Positions 36,177 through 44,935 of a stretch of DNA of 64,000 bases are shown piece after piece. A program made the position numbers and the translations under genes. The stretch's first letter is position 1. Every line of letters begins with the position of its first letter. The notes below the pieces were generated by a model. The model saw nothing but the letters and a program-made list of their open reading frames with translations. It was not told where the DNA came from and ran no database searches. The stretch covers positions 1 to 64,000 of the forward strand of contig NZ_JADYVD010000014.1 in NCBI RefSeq assembly GCF_020193575.1. The letters are read 5' to 3'. This stretch comes from Ensifer sp. IC4062. Lineage in GTDB: Bacteria; Pseudomonadota; Alphaproteobacteria; Rhizobiales; Rhizobiaceae.

Positions 36177-37256
36177 ATGGAACGACGCGACAAGGAACAG
36201 GAGAACCTTTCCCGGCTTGAACGGGCCGCGCAACAGACTGCTGATCCAAAAGCGATGCAGCAGAAGGCGAACAAGCCCGAGGAAAAATTTCGCTTCAGCT
36301 ATCGCAAGGCAGACCTCTGGTGGACGGTTAGTTTCGCTGCCATCGCCCTGCTGCTTTTTGGCATCCAAGTGCTGCTCAATTGGCGCATAGAATGGCTTGA
36401 CGCGCCTTTGCAGGTTCGGATGCGGAACTACGTCAGGGGCGGCCTTGTCATTTTCGTTCTGCTGACAGTGGCGAATGTTATCGAAGTCTTTCTGATAGGC
36501 CGAATTCCCAATCGTGTTTCGCGTTTCAACCTGAAACGTATTTTTCGATTGGTCGTCGTCATCGCCATCGTCTTCGTGGCCATTTCAATTTTATTTGTGA
36601 ACTGGTACGGAGCGGTTGTTTCGCTCGGCCTGATTTCATTGATTCTCGGCTTTGCGCTGCAAATGCCGATCTCCAGCTTCATCGCGTGGATTTATATTCT
36701 GGCCAGGGCGCCTTATCGCGTTGGTGACCGCATTCGCATCGGCGATGCCCATGGCGATGTCGTTGATGTCAGCTATCTCGACACGACGTTGTGGGAATTC
36801 GGCGGCGAATATCTTTGGACCGATCATCCGAGCGGACGCATCATCAAGTTTCCGAACTCCACCGTGTTTGACACGCCGGTCTTCAACTACTCCTGGCCGC
36901 TGTTTCCCTATGTCTGGAACGAAATCAAGTTCCAGCTCGCCTATGAAAGTGATCTGGAATTCGTAGCACGAACGATGAGACAGGTGGTCGAAGAGCAGAT
37001 CGGCGACATCATGAGCCAGAAAGTGAAGGTCTATAAGCACATGCTATCGAAAACGCCGGTGGACGAACTCGAAGTGAGGGAGCATCCCGTGGTTCATTTT
37101 CGCGTGAGTGAAAACACCTGGCTCGAGGCCATCGTGCGTTACCTCGTGCCGCCGAAGGAAGCGGGGCGCACGAAAACACGCTTGATCAAGGAAATGCTGG
37201 CGCGAATGAATGCGGAACCCGAACGTGTGCTGTTTCCGAAGAGCAATTTGAGGTGA
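36177..37256 (+). CDS. MscS-family mechanosensitive ion channel
   Basis: A 359-aa protein from the ATG at 36177 (GGGGTGA upstream). After a charged N-terminus (MERRDKEQEN...) there are three to four membrane helices (~residues 50-70, 83-105, 120-170), including the pore-lining helix SLGLISLILGFALQMPISSFIAW. The cytoplasmic beta domain has RVGDRIRIGDAHGDVVDVSYLDT and FPNSTVFDTPVFNYS, as in MscS. It would release solutes on hypo-osmotic shock. The YLWTDHPSGRIIKFPNS insertion marks a subgroup different from E. coli MscS. Confidence 0.93.
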   Translation: MERRDKEQENLSRLERAAQQTADPKAMQQKANKPEEKFRFSYRKADLWWTVSFAAIALLLFGIQVLLNWRIEWLDAPLQVRMRNYVRGGLVIFVLLTVANVIEVFLIGRIPNRVSRFNLKRIFRLVVVIAIVFVAISILFVNWYGAVVSLGLISLILGFALQMPISSFIAWIYILARAPYRVGDRIRIGDAHGDVVDVSYLDTTLWEFGGEYLWTDHPSGRIIKFPNSTVFDTPVFNYSWPLFPYVWNEIKFQLAYESDLEFVARTMRQVVEEQIGDIMSQKVKVYKHMLSKTPVDELEVREHPVVHFRVSENTWLEAIVRYLVPPKEAGRTKTRLIKEMLARMNAEPERVLFPKSNLR

Positions 37257-37458
37257 CTTTCCTTACTTTTCTCTGCGGTGCGTTGAAGGCGCGCAACTGA
37301 GTGTGATGTTCGCAATCGGCACGTTGGCGGACGTTCAAGACGCTAATGGATACGCGGCCGCCTCGAACGCGATGCGGTCATGATGGCTGCCTCAAATTAC
37401 GGCTCTCCATCCAAGGCGGAAACCGAGCCGTGCGCGCGGCGTAAGTTTTTTGGCCACA

Positions 37459-38214
37459 CTATTGTATAAGCGGCCGTAAAGCACCTTGCGTCTCCTTGAG
37501 CAACGGCAGGTAGCGCTCCGCGAGTTCGGAGGCTGCTACATGGGCGGCCGGGGCACCGACATTGAGTGCCGCGACCACCTGCCCACGCGCGTTCATCAAC
37601 GGCACCGCGATTGAGCAAAGTCCGAGCTCGAGCTCCTGGTCGATCACGGCATAGCCCTGCTCGCGAACCCGGCGCAGTTCCCCCACCAACTCTTCCGGAT
37701 CGGTCTTCGTGTGCGGTGTGTTGGCCTTGAGCTCGGTGCGTTTCAGGATCTCCCGCGCTTCCGCTTCAGGAAGTGCGGCGAGCAGCACGCGGCCCATTGA
37801 GGCGCAGTAGGCGGGAAGGCGCGACCCGGGCATCAGATTGATCGAAATCACCCGCCGCTGCGAGGCGCGGGCCACATAGACGACCTCGGTTCCGTCGAGC
37901 ACGGAAGCCGAGGCGCTCTGGCCCGCCTTTTCCGAAAGCTGGTCCAGATAAGGCTGGACGAGCGCAGGCAAAGGTGTCGCCGACAGATAGGCGTGGCCGA
38001 GCCGCAGGATTTTCGGCGTCAGTGTAAAGAACTTGCCGTCGTAGTCGGCATAGCCGAGCTCGGAGAGCGTGAGCAGCGAGCGCCGCACCGTGGCACGGTC
38101 GAGATTAGTGACCTTCGAGACCTCCGCAATCGTCAGCCGCGGCTGCGCCTCCCCGAAGGCCTCGATGACCTTCAGGCCCCGCGCGAAGCCGCTGACGAAA
38201 TCCGTTTCCCGCAT
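37459..38214 (-). CDS. pcaR: IclR-type regulator of the pcaIJF operon
   Basis: A 251-aa IclR-family protein. Residues ~8-70 form the HTH (SGFARGLKVIEAFGEAQPRLTIAEVSKVTNLDRATVRRSLLTL, abridged), and the rest is the effector domain with the TKTDPEELVGELRRVREQGYAVIDQELE block. The sequence type is PcaR/PobR/PcaU. In relatives PcaR activates pcaIJF with beta-ketoadipate as inducer. It is divergent from pcaI across a region containing an imperfect inverted repeat. Confidence 0.93.
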   Translation of the reverse strand: MRETDFVSGFARGLKVIEAFGEAQPRLTIAEVSKVTNLDRATVRRSLLTLSELGYADYDGKFFTLTPKILRLGHAYLSATPLPALVQPYLDQLSEKAGQSASASVLDGTEVVYVARASQRRVISINLMPGSRLPAYCASMGRVLLAALPEAEAREILKRTELKANTPHTKTDPEELVGELRRVREQGYAVIDQELELGLCSIAVPLMNARGQVVAALNVGAPAAHVAASELAERYLPLLKETQGALRPLIQ

Positions 38215-38244
38215 GGTTCGCTCCCCGCGTGCACTTCACCATTC

Positions 38245-38279
38245 TGTGCGGTATACGAACAAATGTCAAATATCGCACA
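38245..38279. promoter_or_regulatory. Candidate PcaR operator upstream of pcaI
   Basis: TGTGCGGTAT (38245-38254) and ATATCGCACA (38270-38279) are inverted repeats with 9 of 10 positions paired, separated by 15 nt, in the pcaR-pcaI divergent region. IclR proteins bind repeats of this kind upstream of targets and of their own gene. Assignment rests on position and symmetry only. Confidence 0.55.
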
Positions 38280-38399
38280 ATATGTTTGACGAGCGGCTGA
38301 AACAAGCGCTTATCTTCCGCCATCGCCGATGACGAAAATCGCCGGGGATCGCGGGTCCTCTGCTCGACAATTCGGCAACATCAACGGAGGAGGGCCAGG

Positions 38400-39257
38400 A
38401 TGGCTCGCATATTGTCGCTCGCCGAGGCGGTCGCCGAAAACGTGAAGGATGGCGACACCGTCGCCATGGAAGGCTTCACCCATCTCATTCCCTATGCCGC
38501 CGGCCATGAGGTGATCCGCCAGGGCAGGAAGGATCTCTTCCTCGTCCGCATGACGCCTGACATTCTCTATGATCAGTTGATCGGCGTCGGCGCCGCACGG
38601 GGCATGAAATTCTCCTGGGGCGGCAATCCCGGCGTCGGTTCGCTACACCGCTTCCGCGATGCGGTGGAAAATCAATGGCCGCGGCCGCTCGAAATCGAGG
38701 AGCACTCCCATGCGGCGATGGCGAACGCCTATGAAGCAGGTGCGGCAAACCTGCCTTTCGCGATGCTCAGGGGCTATATCGGCGCCGACCTGCCGAAGGT
38801 GGATTCGAACATCAGGAGCATCACTTGCCCCTTCACCGGCGAGGTGCTTGCCGCCGTGTCCGCGATCCGTCCGGACGTGACGATCATTCATTCCCAGCGC
38901 GCCGATCGGAAGGGCAATGTGCTTCTAGAAGGCATCGTCGGCGTGCAGAAGGAAGCGGTGCTTGCCGCCAAGCGCTCGATCGTGACCGTCGAGGAGATCG
39001 TCGACGAACTCAACCCGCCTTCCCCCAATTCGGTCGTGCTGCCGACCTGGGCGGTGACGGCAGTCGTCCACGTGCCGGGCGGCGCCTTTCCCTCCTACGC
39101 GCACGGCTATTATCCGCGCTCCAACGCCTTCTACATCGCCTGGGACGAGATCGCCCGCGACCGGGAAACGTTCACCGCCTGGATCAAGGAAAACGTGCTC
39201 GACGCGAAGCCCGAGGACTTCGCCAGACATGCCGCAAAGTCGGCAAAGGCCGCGTAA
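38400..39257 (+). CDS. pcaI: 3-oxoadipate CoA-transferase subunit A
   Basis: A 285-aa CoA-transferase family I alpha chain. It begins LSLAEAVAENVKDGDTVAMEGFTHLIP and has GMKFSWGGNPGVGSLHRFRDA. With PcaJ it transfers CoA from succinyl-CoA to beta-ketoadipate. GGAGGA precedes the ATG. It is ten nt ahead of pcaJ. Length fits the ~285-aa alphaproteobacterial form rather than the ~230-aa Pseudomonas PcaI, so a glutaconate-CoA-transferase-like subfamily is likely. Confidence 0.94.
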   Translation: MARILSLAEAVAENVKDGDTVAMEGFTHLIPYAAGHEVIRQGRKDLFLVRMTPDILYDQLIGVGAARGMKFSWGGNPGVGSLHRFRDAVENQWPRPLEIEEHSHAAMANAYEAGAANLPFAMLRGYIGADLPKVDSNIRSITCPFTGEVLAAVSAIRPDVTIIHSQRADRKGNVLLEGIVGVQKEAVLAAKRSIVTVEEIVDELNPPSPNSVVLPTWAVTAVVHVPGGAFPSYAHGYYPRSNAFYIAWDEIARDRETFTAWIKENVLDAKPEDFARHAAKSAKAA

Positions 39258-39267
39258 GGAGGCGACG

Positions 39268-40058
39268 ATGACGGATTTCACCCCCACGGAAATGATGACG
39301 ATCGCGGCGGCACGCGCGCTTTCGAACGATGACGTCTGCTTCGTCGGCATCGGCGCGCCCTCGGCCGCCTGCAACGTCGCGCGGCTGACGCATGCACCGG
39401 ACATCACGCTGATCTATGAGAGCGGCACCGTCGGCACCAAGCCGGACGTTCTGCCGCTGTCGATCGGCGATGGTGAGCTTTGCGACACTGCGCTCTTCAC
39501 CGTCTCGGTCCCGGAAATGTTCCGCTATTGGCTGCAGGGCGGGCGCATCACGACCGGCTTTCTCGGCGGCGCTCAGATCGACCGCTTCGCCAACCTCAAC
39601 ACCACGGTCGTCGGACCCTATGATCATCCGAAGGTCCGCCTGCCGGGCGGCGGCGGCGCGCCGGAGATCGCCTCGAACTGCGGCCGCATCTTCATCACCA
39701 TGGCGCTCTCGAAGCGCGGCTTCGTCGAGAAGCTGCCCTTCATCACCTCCATGGGCCATGGCGAAGGCGGCAACCACCGCGAACGGCTCGGCATGAAGAC
39801 GAAGGGGCCGACCCGCGTCATCACAGATCTCTGCATCCTCGAGCCCGATCCTGAGACGAAGGAATTGACCGTCGTCTCCATCCACCATGGCGTCACGCGC
39901 GATGAGATCGTCGAAAACTGCGGCTGGGCGATCAAGTTCGCCGAGACCGTCATCGAGACGCCGATGCCGACGGAAACGGAACTTTCGGTGCTGCGCGACA
40001 TCAACGCCCGCACCAAGAAGGCCCATCAGGGCACCGAGAAGGGTAAGGAGGCCGCCTG

Positions 40059-40059
<1 letters not shown>
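39268..40059 (+). CDS. pcaJ: 3-oxoadipate CoA-transferase subunit B
   Basis: The protein is 263 aa from the ATG at 39268, with AAGGAGG eight bases upstream; the longer frame from 39229 is rejected. It opens MTDFTPTEMMTIAAARAL and contains CFVGIGAPSAACNVARLTHAPDITLIYESGTVG, where the Glu in YESG is the catalytic-type residue of the CoA-transferase beta chain. It forms the PcaIJ heterodimer or tetramer. Its stop overlaps the pcaF start by one base. Confidence 0.94.
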
Positions 40060-41261
<1,202 letters not shown>

Positions 41262-41293
41262 TCGGCGCCGGCACCTACAGCGCCGTCGCACGG

Positions 41294-41364
41294 CGGACGC
41301 TGTATCACTTTGATTTGCTGGATGCTTTTTCTTAAATCGGCTCCAATTTGAGGAAACATGCAGT
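41294..41364 (-). repeat. Dispersed repeat copy 2 (reverse complement of the 30364 element)
   Basis: Read on the minus strand it runs ACTGCATGTTTCCTCAAATT...GATTTAAG...CAGCAAATCAAAGTGATACAGCGTCC, closely matching the copy at 30364-30450. It sits downstream of pcaF, between that gene and the convergent acylphosphatase. The ATG of the micro-ORF in copy 1 is ATC here, so a coding role is not conserved. Confidence 0.75.
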
Positions 41365-41387
41365 GGGCGGATGTCGAGACCGCTCCG

Positions 41388-41672
41388 TCAATCGGTGATG
41401 TGAAACCCCACCGGCGCATGCACGGACGAGGCATCTTCGCTCGCGACGTTTGACACCCGTGCTGCGGGCGGGCCTTTCCAGAAGCGGCTCAGCATCATTG
41501 AAATCGCCGCCTCGGGTCCGGCAATGAGGGCCGTGACGGAGCCGTCGCGCTCGTTGCGGACCCAGCCCGCAAGGCCGAGCCGTACCGCTTCGTCGCGGGT
41601 CCAGATGCGGAAGGCGACGCCCTGCACCCTTCCAGTGATCCGGACCAGAGCTGCTTTGCGATCCTCCGCCAT
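41388..41672 (-). CDS. acyP: Acylphosphatase
   Basis: A 94-aa protein, the usual size. VRITGRVQGVAFRIWTRDEA carries the active-site Arg (VAFR), and LAGWVRNERDGSVTALIAG the active-site Asn (RN-x2-DGSV). It hydrolyses carboxyl-phosphate bonds such as acetyl phosphate and 1,3-bisphosphoglycerate. It is a single gene with GGAGG upstream, converging on pcaF. Confidence 0.93.
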   Translation of the reverse strand: MAEDRKAALVRITGRVQGVAFRIWTRDEAVRLGLAGWVRNERDGSVTALIAGPEAAISMMLSRFWKGPPAARVSNVASEDASSVHAPVGFHITD

Positions 41673-41876
41673 GGCCGCCTCCTTCCTGTTCGGTCCTCTG
41701 AATCTGGCGCAGAAAGCGGCGAATGCAAGCGCATCGCCCGGGGTGGGCGTTGACGCGCATCAGGCCAGGTGTGCAGGCTAGTGTGTGCTGGCCCATGTGA
41801 GCGGAGCTATGTGAGCGGGCCATGCATGCGCCACCACGCCGGCATCGTTGCCGTTCAGAAAATCTGCCCTCTCGGA

Positions 41877-41906
41877 CTTGAAGGCACTCCATCGCAACAC
41901 CATTGT
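41877..41906 (+). promoter_or_regulatory. RpoH-type (sigma-32) promoter for the anti-SD sRNA
   Basis: CTTGAA at 41877-41882, a 17-nt spacer, and CCATTGT at 41900-41906 match the rhizobial heat-shock sigma consensus CTTGAA-n16/17-CCANNT at all but one position. It ends about six bases before the first hairpin region of the sRNA, the correct distance for initiation. Confidence 0.7.
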
Positions 41907-41911
41907 ATGAG

Positions 41912-42030
41912 TTATCGATGGGGCCTCCTCCTCCCGGCCCTATCGTGTGGGATCGGCAACGCTCCTCCTCCCAGTTGCCGATCAGATTCGAAAGCCCGGT
42001 GCCCCTCCTCCCGCGCCGGGCTTTCTCTTT
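41912..42030 (+). ncRNA. Three-hairpin anti-Shine-Dalgarno sRNA (alpha-r14 / cuckoo type)
   Basis: About 119 nt with three successive hairpins. Hairpin 1: arms 41916-41925 and 41936-41945 (10 bp, one G-U), loop TCCTCCTCCC. Hairpin 2: arms 41951-41960 and 41974-41983 (perfect 10 bp), loop GCTCCTCCTCCCA. Hairpin 3: arms 41991-42002 and 42013-42024 (12 bp), loop CCCTCCTCCC, followed by TCTCTTT, so it also serves as the terminator. Each loop displays CCUCCUCC(C), complementary to ribosome-binding sites. This is the hallmark of the rhizobial alpha-r14 (NfeR1) and Rhodobacter CcsR/cuckoo sRNAs, which bind many mRNAs under stress. The RpoH-like promoter agrees. Ends are estimates. Confidence 0.88.
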
Positions 42031-42125
42031 GGAGGCTCCATGCAGCAATTCAAAAAGAAGCGCGCGGCGCGGTAGGGTCGAACCGCGCAGACGATCGCGA
42101 TAAAATGCCGTTTGCTGCACAGTTG

Positions 42126-42151
42126 GGAACGTTTGAGCGGGTCCGGCATCC
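42126..42151 (+). promoter_or_regulatory. ECF-type promoter of the sigma-factor gene (autoregulatory copy)
   Basis: GGAAC (42126-42130), 16 nt, CATCC (42147-42151). The extended form GGGAACGTTT-n11-GCATCCAA is repeated exactly, spacing included, at 42862-42890 before the next operon. The GGAAC -35 is the usual ECF motif. The predicted start site lies a few bases before the AAGGAG of the sigma gene. Confidence 0.75.
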
Positions 42152-42175
42152 AATGTGCAACAAGGAGCCTCGACC

Positions 42176-42859
42176 ATGCCCATCGCTGAGAAATTCCCCT
42201 CCCGAACACGCGAGTCATCACCGCAAGACATCGAAGCCTTCCGTGTGATCATGCAGGCGCACAATCGCAAGCTCTATCGGATTGCCCGAAGCATCGTACA
42301 GAACAACAGCGATGCCGAGGACGTCCTCCAGGAGGCCTATGTCCGCGCTTTCACGCATTTTTCCGAATTCCGCGGCGACTCGGCCATCACCACATGGCTC
42401 TCGCGCATCGTGATCAACGAGGCCTTGGGCCGGCTGCGCCAGAGGCGACGCAGGCGACGGCTCGCCGAAGATATGTTGCAGACCCATCAGGCGGAGATCA
42501 TCGCCTTCCCGCGCAATGCAGACACGGACGATCCGGAAAAGACAATGGCACAGCGACAGATTCTCGACCTTGTCGAAAAGGCGACCGATCAGCTTCCGGT
42601 CATCTACCGCACCGTCTTCGTCATGCGCGTGATCGAGGGGCTCAGCAACGAAGAGGCTGCCGAGTTGCTGGCGCTTCGCCCCGAGACCGTGCGAACACGG
42701 CTCTTTCGCGCGCGACACCTCATCAAAGAGCAACTGGAGAAGCAGATCGGCCCGCTTCTGCTCGACGCCTTTCCCTTCGCGGGCAAGCGTTGCGAGCGTC
42801 TGACCGAAGCCGTGCTCGCGCGCATCTCCCAGCAGGAACCGGAGGATGGCGGCAAGTAA
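42176..42859 (+). CDS. ECF-family RNA polymerase sigma factor
   Basis: A 227-aa protein from the ATG at 42176 (AAGGAG eight bases upstream); the frame to 42155 is not needed. Region 2 spans residues ~20-90 (NNSDAEDVLQEAYVRAFTHFSEFRGDSAITTWLSRI, abridged), and region 4 spans ~135-190 (LPVIYRTVFVMRVIEGLSNEEAAELLALRPETVRTRLFRAR, abridged). A 35-residue C-terminal tail (LLDAFPFAGKRCERLTEAVLARI) exceeds typical ECFs. No anti-sigma gene is adjacent. Identical GGAAC-n16-CATCC promoters precede this gene and the DUF4142-cupredoxin operon, so it probably drives both. Confidence 0.92.
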   Translation: MPIAEKFPSRTRESSPQDIEAFRVIMQAHNRKLYRIARSIVQNNSDAEDVLQEAYVRAFTHFSEFRGDSAITTWLSRIVINEALGRLRQRRRRRRLAEDMLQTHQAEIIAFPRNADTDDPEKTMAQRQILDLVEKATDQLPVIYRTVFVMRVIEGLSNEEAAELLALRPETVRTRLFRARHLIKEQLEKQIGPLLLDAFPFAGKRCERLTEAVLARISQQEPEDGGK

Positions 42860-42862
42860 TCG

Positions 42863-42888
42863 GGAACGTTTCGACCTGCGAAGCATCC
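42863..42888 (+). promoter_or_regulatory. ECF-type promoter of the DUF4142-cupredoxin operon (second copy)
   Basis: GGAAC (42863-42867), 16 nt, CATCC (42884-42888), the same sequence and spacing as the promoter of the sigma gene itself. It lies in the short spacer directly after the sigma stop codon and about 50 nt before the DUF4142 start. Confidence 0.75.
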
Positions 42889-42940
42889 AAAGCACGTCAA
42901 TTGCACATTCCGCTTTGATCTTCGAGGAAAGGAACATCCG

Positions 42941-43465
42941 ATGACCATACGCTTAACCACCGCAGCCGCTGCAATCGCCCTGTTGCTCGGGGGCAATTGG
43001 GCGCTCGCCGGCGACAAGCCGACGGATCCACAGATCGCGCATATCGCCTACACCGCAGGCGTGATCGACGTCGAAGCGGCAAAACAGGCCATCGCTACGT
43101 CGAAAAACAAGGCCGTCCTCGAATTCGCCGAGAGCATGGTGCGCGACCACGAGTCGGTGAACGAGCAGGCACTCGATCTCGTCAAGAAGCTCAATGTTAC
43201 CCCCGAGGACAACGACACCAGCAAAGCCCTGTCGCAGGCGGCCGAAGCCAAACGCTCGGAACTGGCGAAGCTGACGGGGGCTGATTTCGACAGGGCCTAT
43301 GTCGAGAACGAGGTCGCCTACCACAAGCAAGTCAACGGCGCGCTGGAGACCCTGCTGATCCCGTCTGCGCAAAATGCCGAGCTCAAATCTCTGCTCGAGA
43401 CCGGGCTGAAGCTGTTCCAGGGCCATCAGCAGCATGCCGAACATGTCGCGACGGAGCTGAAATGA
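42941..43465 (+). CDS. Periplasmic DUF4142 protein
   Basis: A 174-aa protein with signal peptide residues 1-22 (LLLGGNWALAG). The mature part is helical, with the DUF4142 pattern FAESMVRDHESVNEQALDLVKKLNV and YVENEVAYHKQVNGALETLLIPSA; the paired His residues (RDH, YHK, GHQQHAEH) suggest a ferritin-like four-helix bundle able to bind metal. Members are stress-induced periplasmic proteins. GAGGAAAGG precedes the ATG, and the gene overlaps the following cupredoxin by four bases. Confidence 0.9.
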   Translation: MTIRLTTAAAAIALLLGGNWALAGDKPTDPQIAHIAYTAGVIDVEAAKQAIATSKNKAVLEFAESMVRDHESVNEQALDLVKKLNVTPEDNDTSKALSQAAEAKRSELAKLTGADFDRAYVENEVAYHKQVNGALETLLIPSAQNAELKSLLETGLKLFQGHQQHAEHVATELK

Positions 43466-43779
43466 ACGCGGTGAGACCGGCTTTTCTCGCCCTGTTGTTG
43501 GGAACGGCGGCCATCGCCGTTCCCGCGCAGGCAGAAACCATCGAGGTGACGATCGACCGCCTGGCCTACGCGCCCGCGGAGATCGAGGCCAAGGTGGGTG
43601 ATGAAGTCGAGTGGATCAACAAGGATGCGCTGGTTCACACCGCCACGGTGACGGGAGGTGCGGAAGTGCTCCTCCCTGCGAAGAAATCAGGTCGCCTCCT
43701 GCTGCAGGAGCCGGGCAGCTTCGACTATATCTGCCGCTACCATCCCAACATGAGGGGGCACATCACCGTTCGCCCCTGA
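43462..43779 (+). CDS. Periplasmic cupredoxin (amicyanin/plastocyanin-like)
   Basis: A 105-aa protein with a signal peptide (residues 1-24, ending PAQA). The type 1 copper ligands are His59 (ALVHTA), Cys91, His94 and Met97 (CRYHPNM), the amicyanin/pseudoazurin spacing. It would carry one electron or buffer copper in the periplasm. The ATG overlaps the DUF4142 stop. Its redox partner is not visible; coexpression with a helical His-rich protein points to copper or oxidative stress handling. Confidence 0.92.
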   Translation: MNAVRPAFLALLLGTAAIAVPAQAETIEVTIDRLAYAPAEIEAKVGDEVEWINKDALVHTATVTGGAEVLLPAKKSGRLLLQEPGSFDYICRYHPNMRGHITVRP

Positions 43780-43861
43780 AATTGCACGACAGGAGTGCCG
43801 GGCCGCCGGCCCTCCTCTCACTCGGGCTGGATCGCCACATCGACGGCCGGAAGGTCGCCGC

Positions 43862-44617
43862 TCAGTGGGCCGTATAGGCGCCATCCACGAGATGGACGCT
43901 TCCGGTGATGAAGCTCGCCTGGTCGGACAGGAGGAAGCACACGAGGGACGCCACCTCTTCCGGCTTGCCGCGCCTTCCCATCGGCTGCAGCGACATCATG
44001 CGCCGCGTGTTCGCGATGTCGGCATGCTCTGACAGGAGGGGTGTTTCGATCCAACCGGGAGCGACGGCATTGATGCGGATGCCCATCCGCCCATATTCGA
44101 TCGCCGCGACCTTCGTCAGCCCGACAATCCCGTGCTTGGCCGCGGTATAAGCGGCTGCGGTAGGCAGGCCGACCGAGCCGAGAATGGAAGCCATATTGAC
44201 GATCGCGCCGCCGCCCTCGGCCAGCATGGCGGCGATCTCGTGCTTCATGCAATAAAAAACGCCATTCAGGTTGACGTTCATCACCTTGTGCCACTCATCG
44301 AGCGGATAGTCGGCCGTCGGCTTGCGGATGCCATCGATGCCGGCATTGTTGACCGCCAAATGAAGGCCGCCGCATTTCTCGCGGGCGAATTTCACCAAGT
44401 TTTCCACAGCTTCGGCATCGGCCACGTCGACGACGAAGTCGTGGGCCGTGCCGCCATCCGAACGAATCTCGGCAGTGATTCGGCGGGCGGCATCAGGATC
44501 TATATCGGCCACGACGACCTCTGCTCCCGCGCTACCGAGTTGCAGGGAAACAGCCGCGCCAATTCCGGAAGCCCCACCGGTCACGATCGCAACCTTCCCC
44601 TCGAAGCCAAGTTTCAT
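43862..44617 (-). CDS. SDR-family NAD(P)-dependent oxidoreductase
   Basis: A 251-aa classical short-chain dehydrogenase from the ATG at 44617 (MKLGFEGKVAIVTGGASGIG). Cofactor motif TGGASGIGA, NNAG at ~86 and catalytic YTAAKHG (YxxxK) are present. An acidic residue after strand 2 (VVADIDPDAA) favours NAD. The C-terminal ITGSVHLVDGAYTAH is typical. Resembles FabG-like or glucose-dehydrogenase-type enzymes; substrate unknown. Confidence 0.9.
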   Translation of the reverse strand: MKLGFEGKVAIVTGGASGIGAAVSLQLGSAGAEVVVADIDPDAARRITAEIRSDGGTAHDFVVDVADAEAVENLVKFAREKCGGLHLAVNNAGIDGIRKPTADYPLDEWHKVMNVNLNGVFYCMKHEIAAMLAEGGGAIVNMASILGSVGLPTAAAYTAAKHGIVGLTKVAAIEYGRMGIRINAVAPGWIETPLLSEHADIANTRRMMSLQPMGRRGKPEEVASLVCFLLSDQASFITGSVHLVDGAYTAH

Positions 44618-44935
44618 TTGTCTATCCTTATTGTCGTGCCTCGACCTAATCGAGCGGGCACAGCGCCGCAAGATGTTTCACAGGCCGTGAAGAGCGGCAT
44701 CCACTTCAACGACCCGAAAATCCTGGCAAGTTCGCTCTGTTCATTCGCCTGAACTAGGCGCCGTTACAGATATACCACGCTTGCCCCACATATGCTTTGG
44801 CTGGCAAGCAAAGATGTAGTCCAATCCAACTTTCTATCCTCTCCAGCGGTCTTAATCGACGCGCAAGACTTGGCCGCCGCGCGCCGCAGTGTTAAAGACG
44901 AATCCGGGGCGCACCGATTTGCTCAGCAGGTAAAG
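44618..44935. other. Intergenic region between divergent SDR and L,D-transpeptidase genes
   Basis: About 318 nt. A frame continuous with the transpeptidase reaches back to 44792 but lacks family similarity and a ribosome site. Both promoters should lie here; no clear consensus, repeat or RNA was recognised. Confidence 0.4.

Noticed and set aside
35685-36368. A 227-aa minus-strand gene or transposase remnant upstream of mscS
   Set aside because: It runs antisense into the MscS coding region, lacks any transposase motif or terminal repeats, and has poor codon use.
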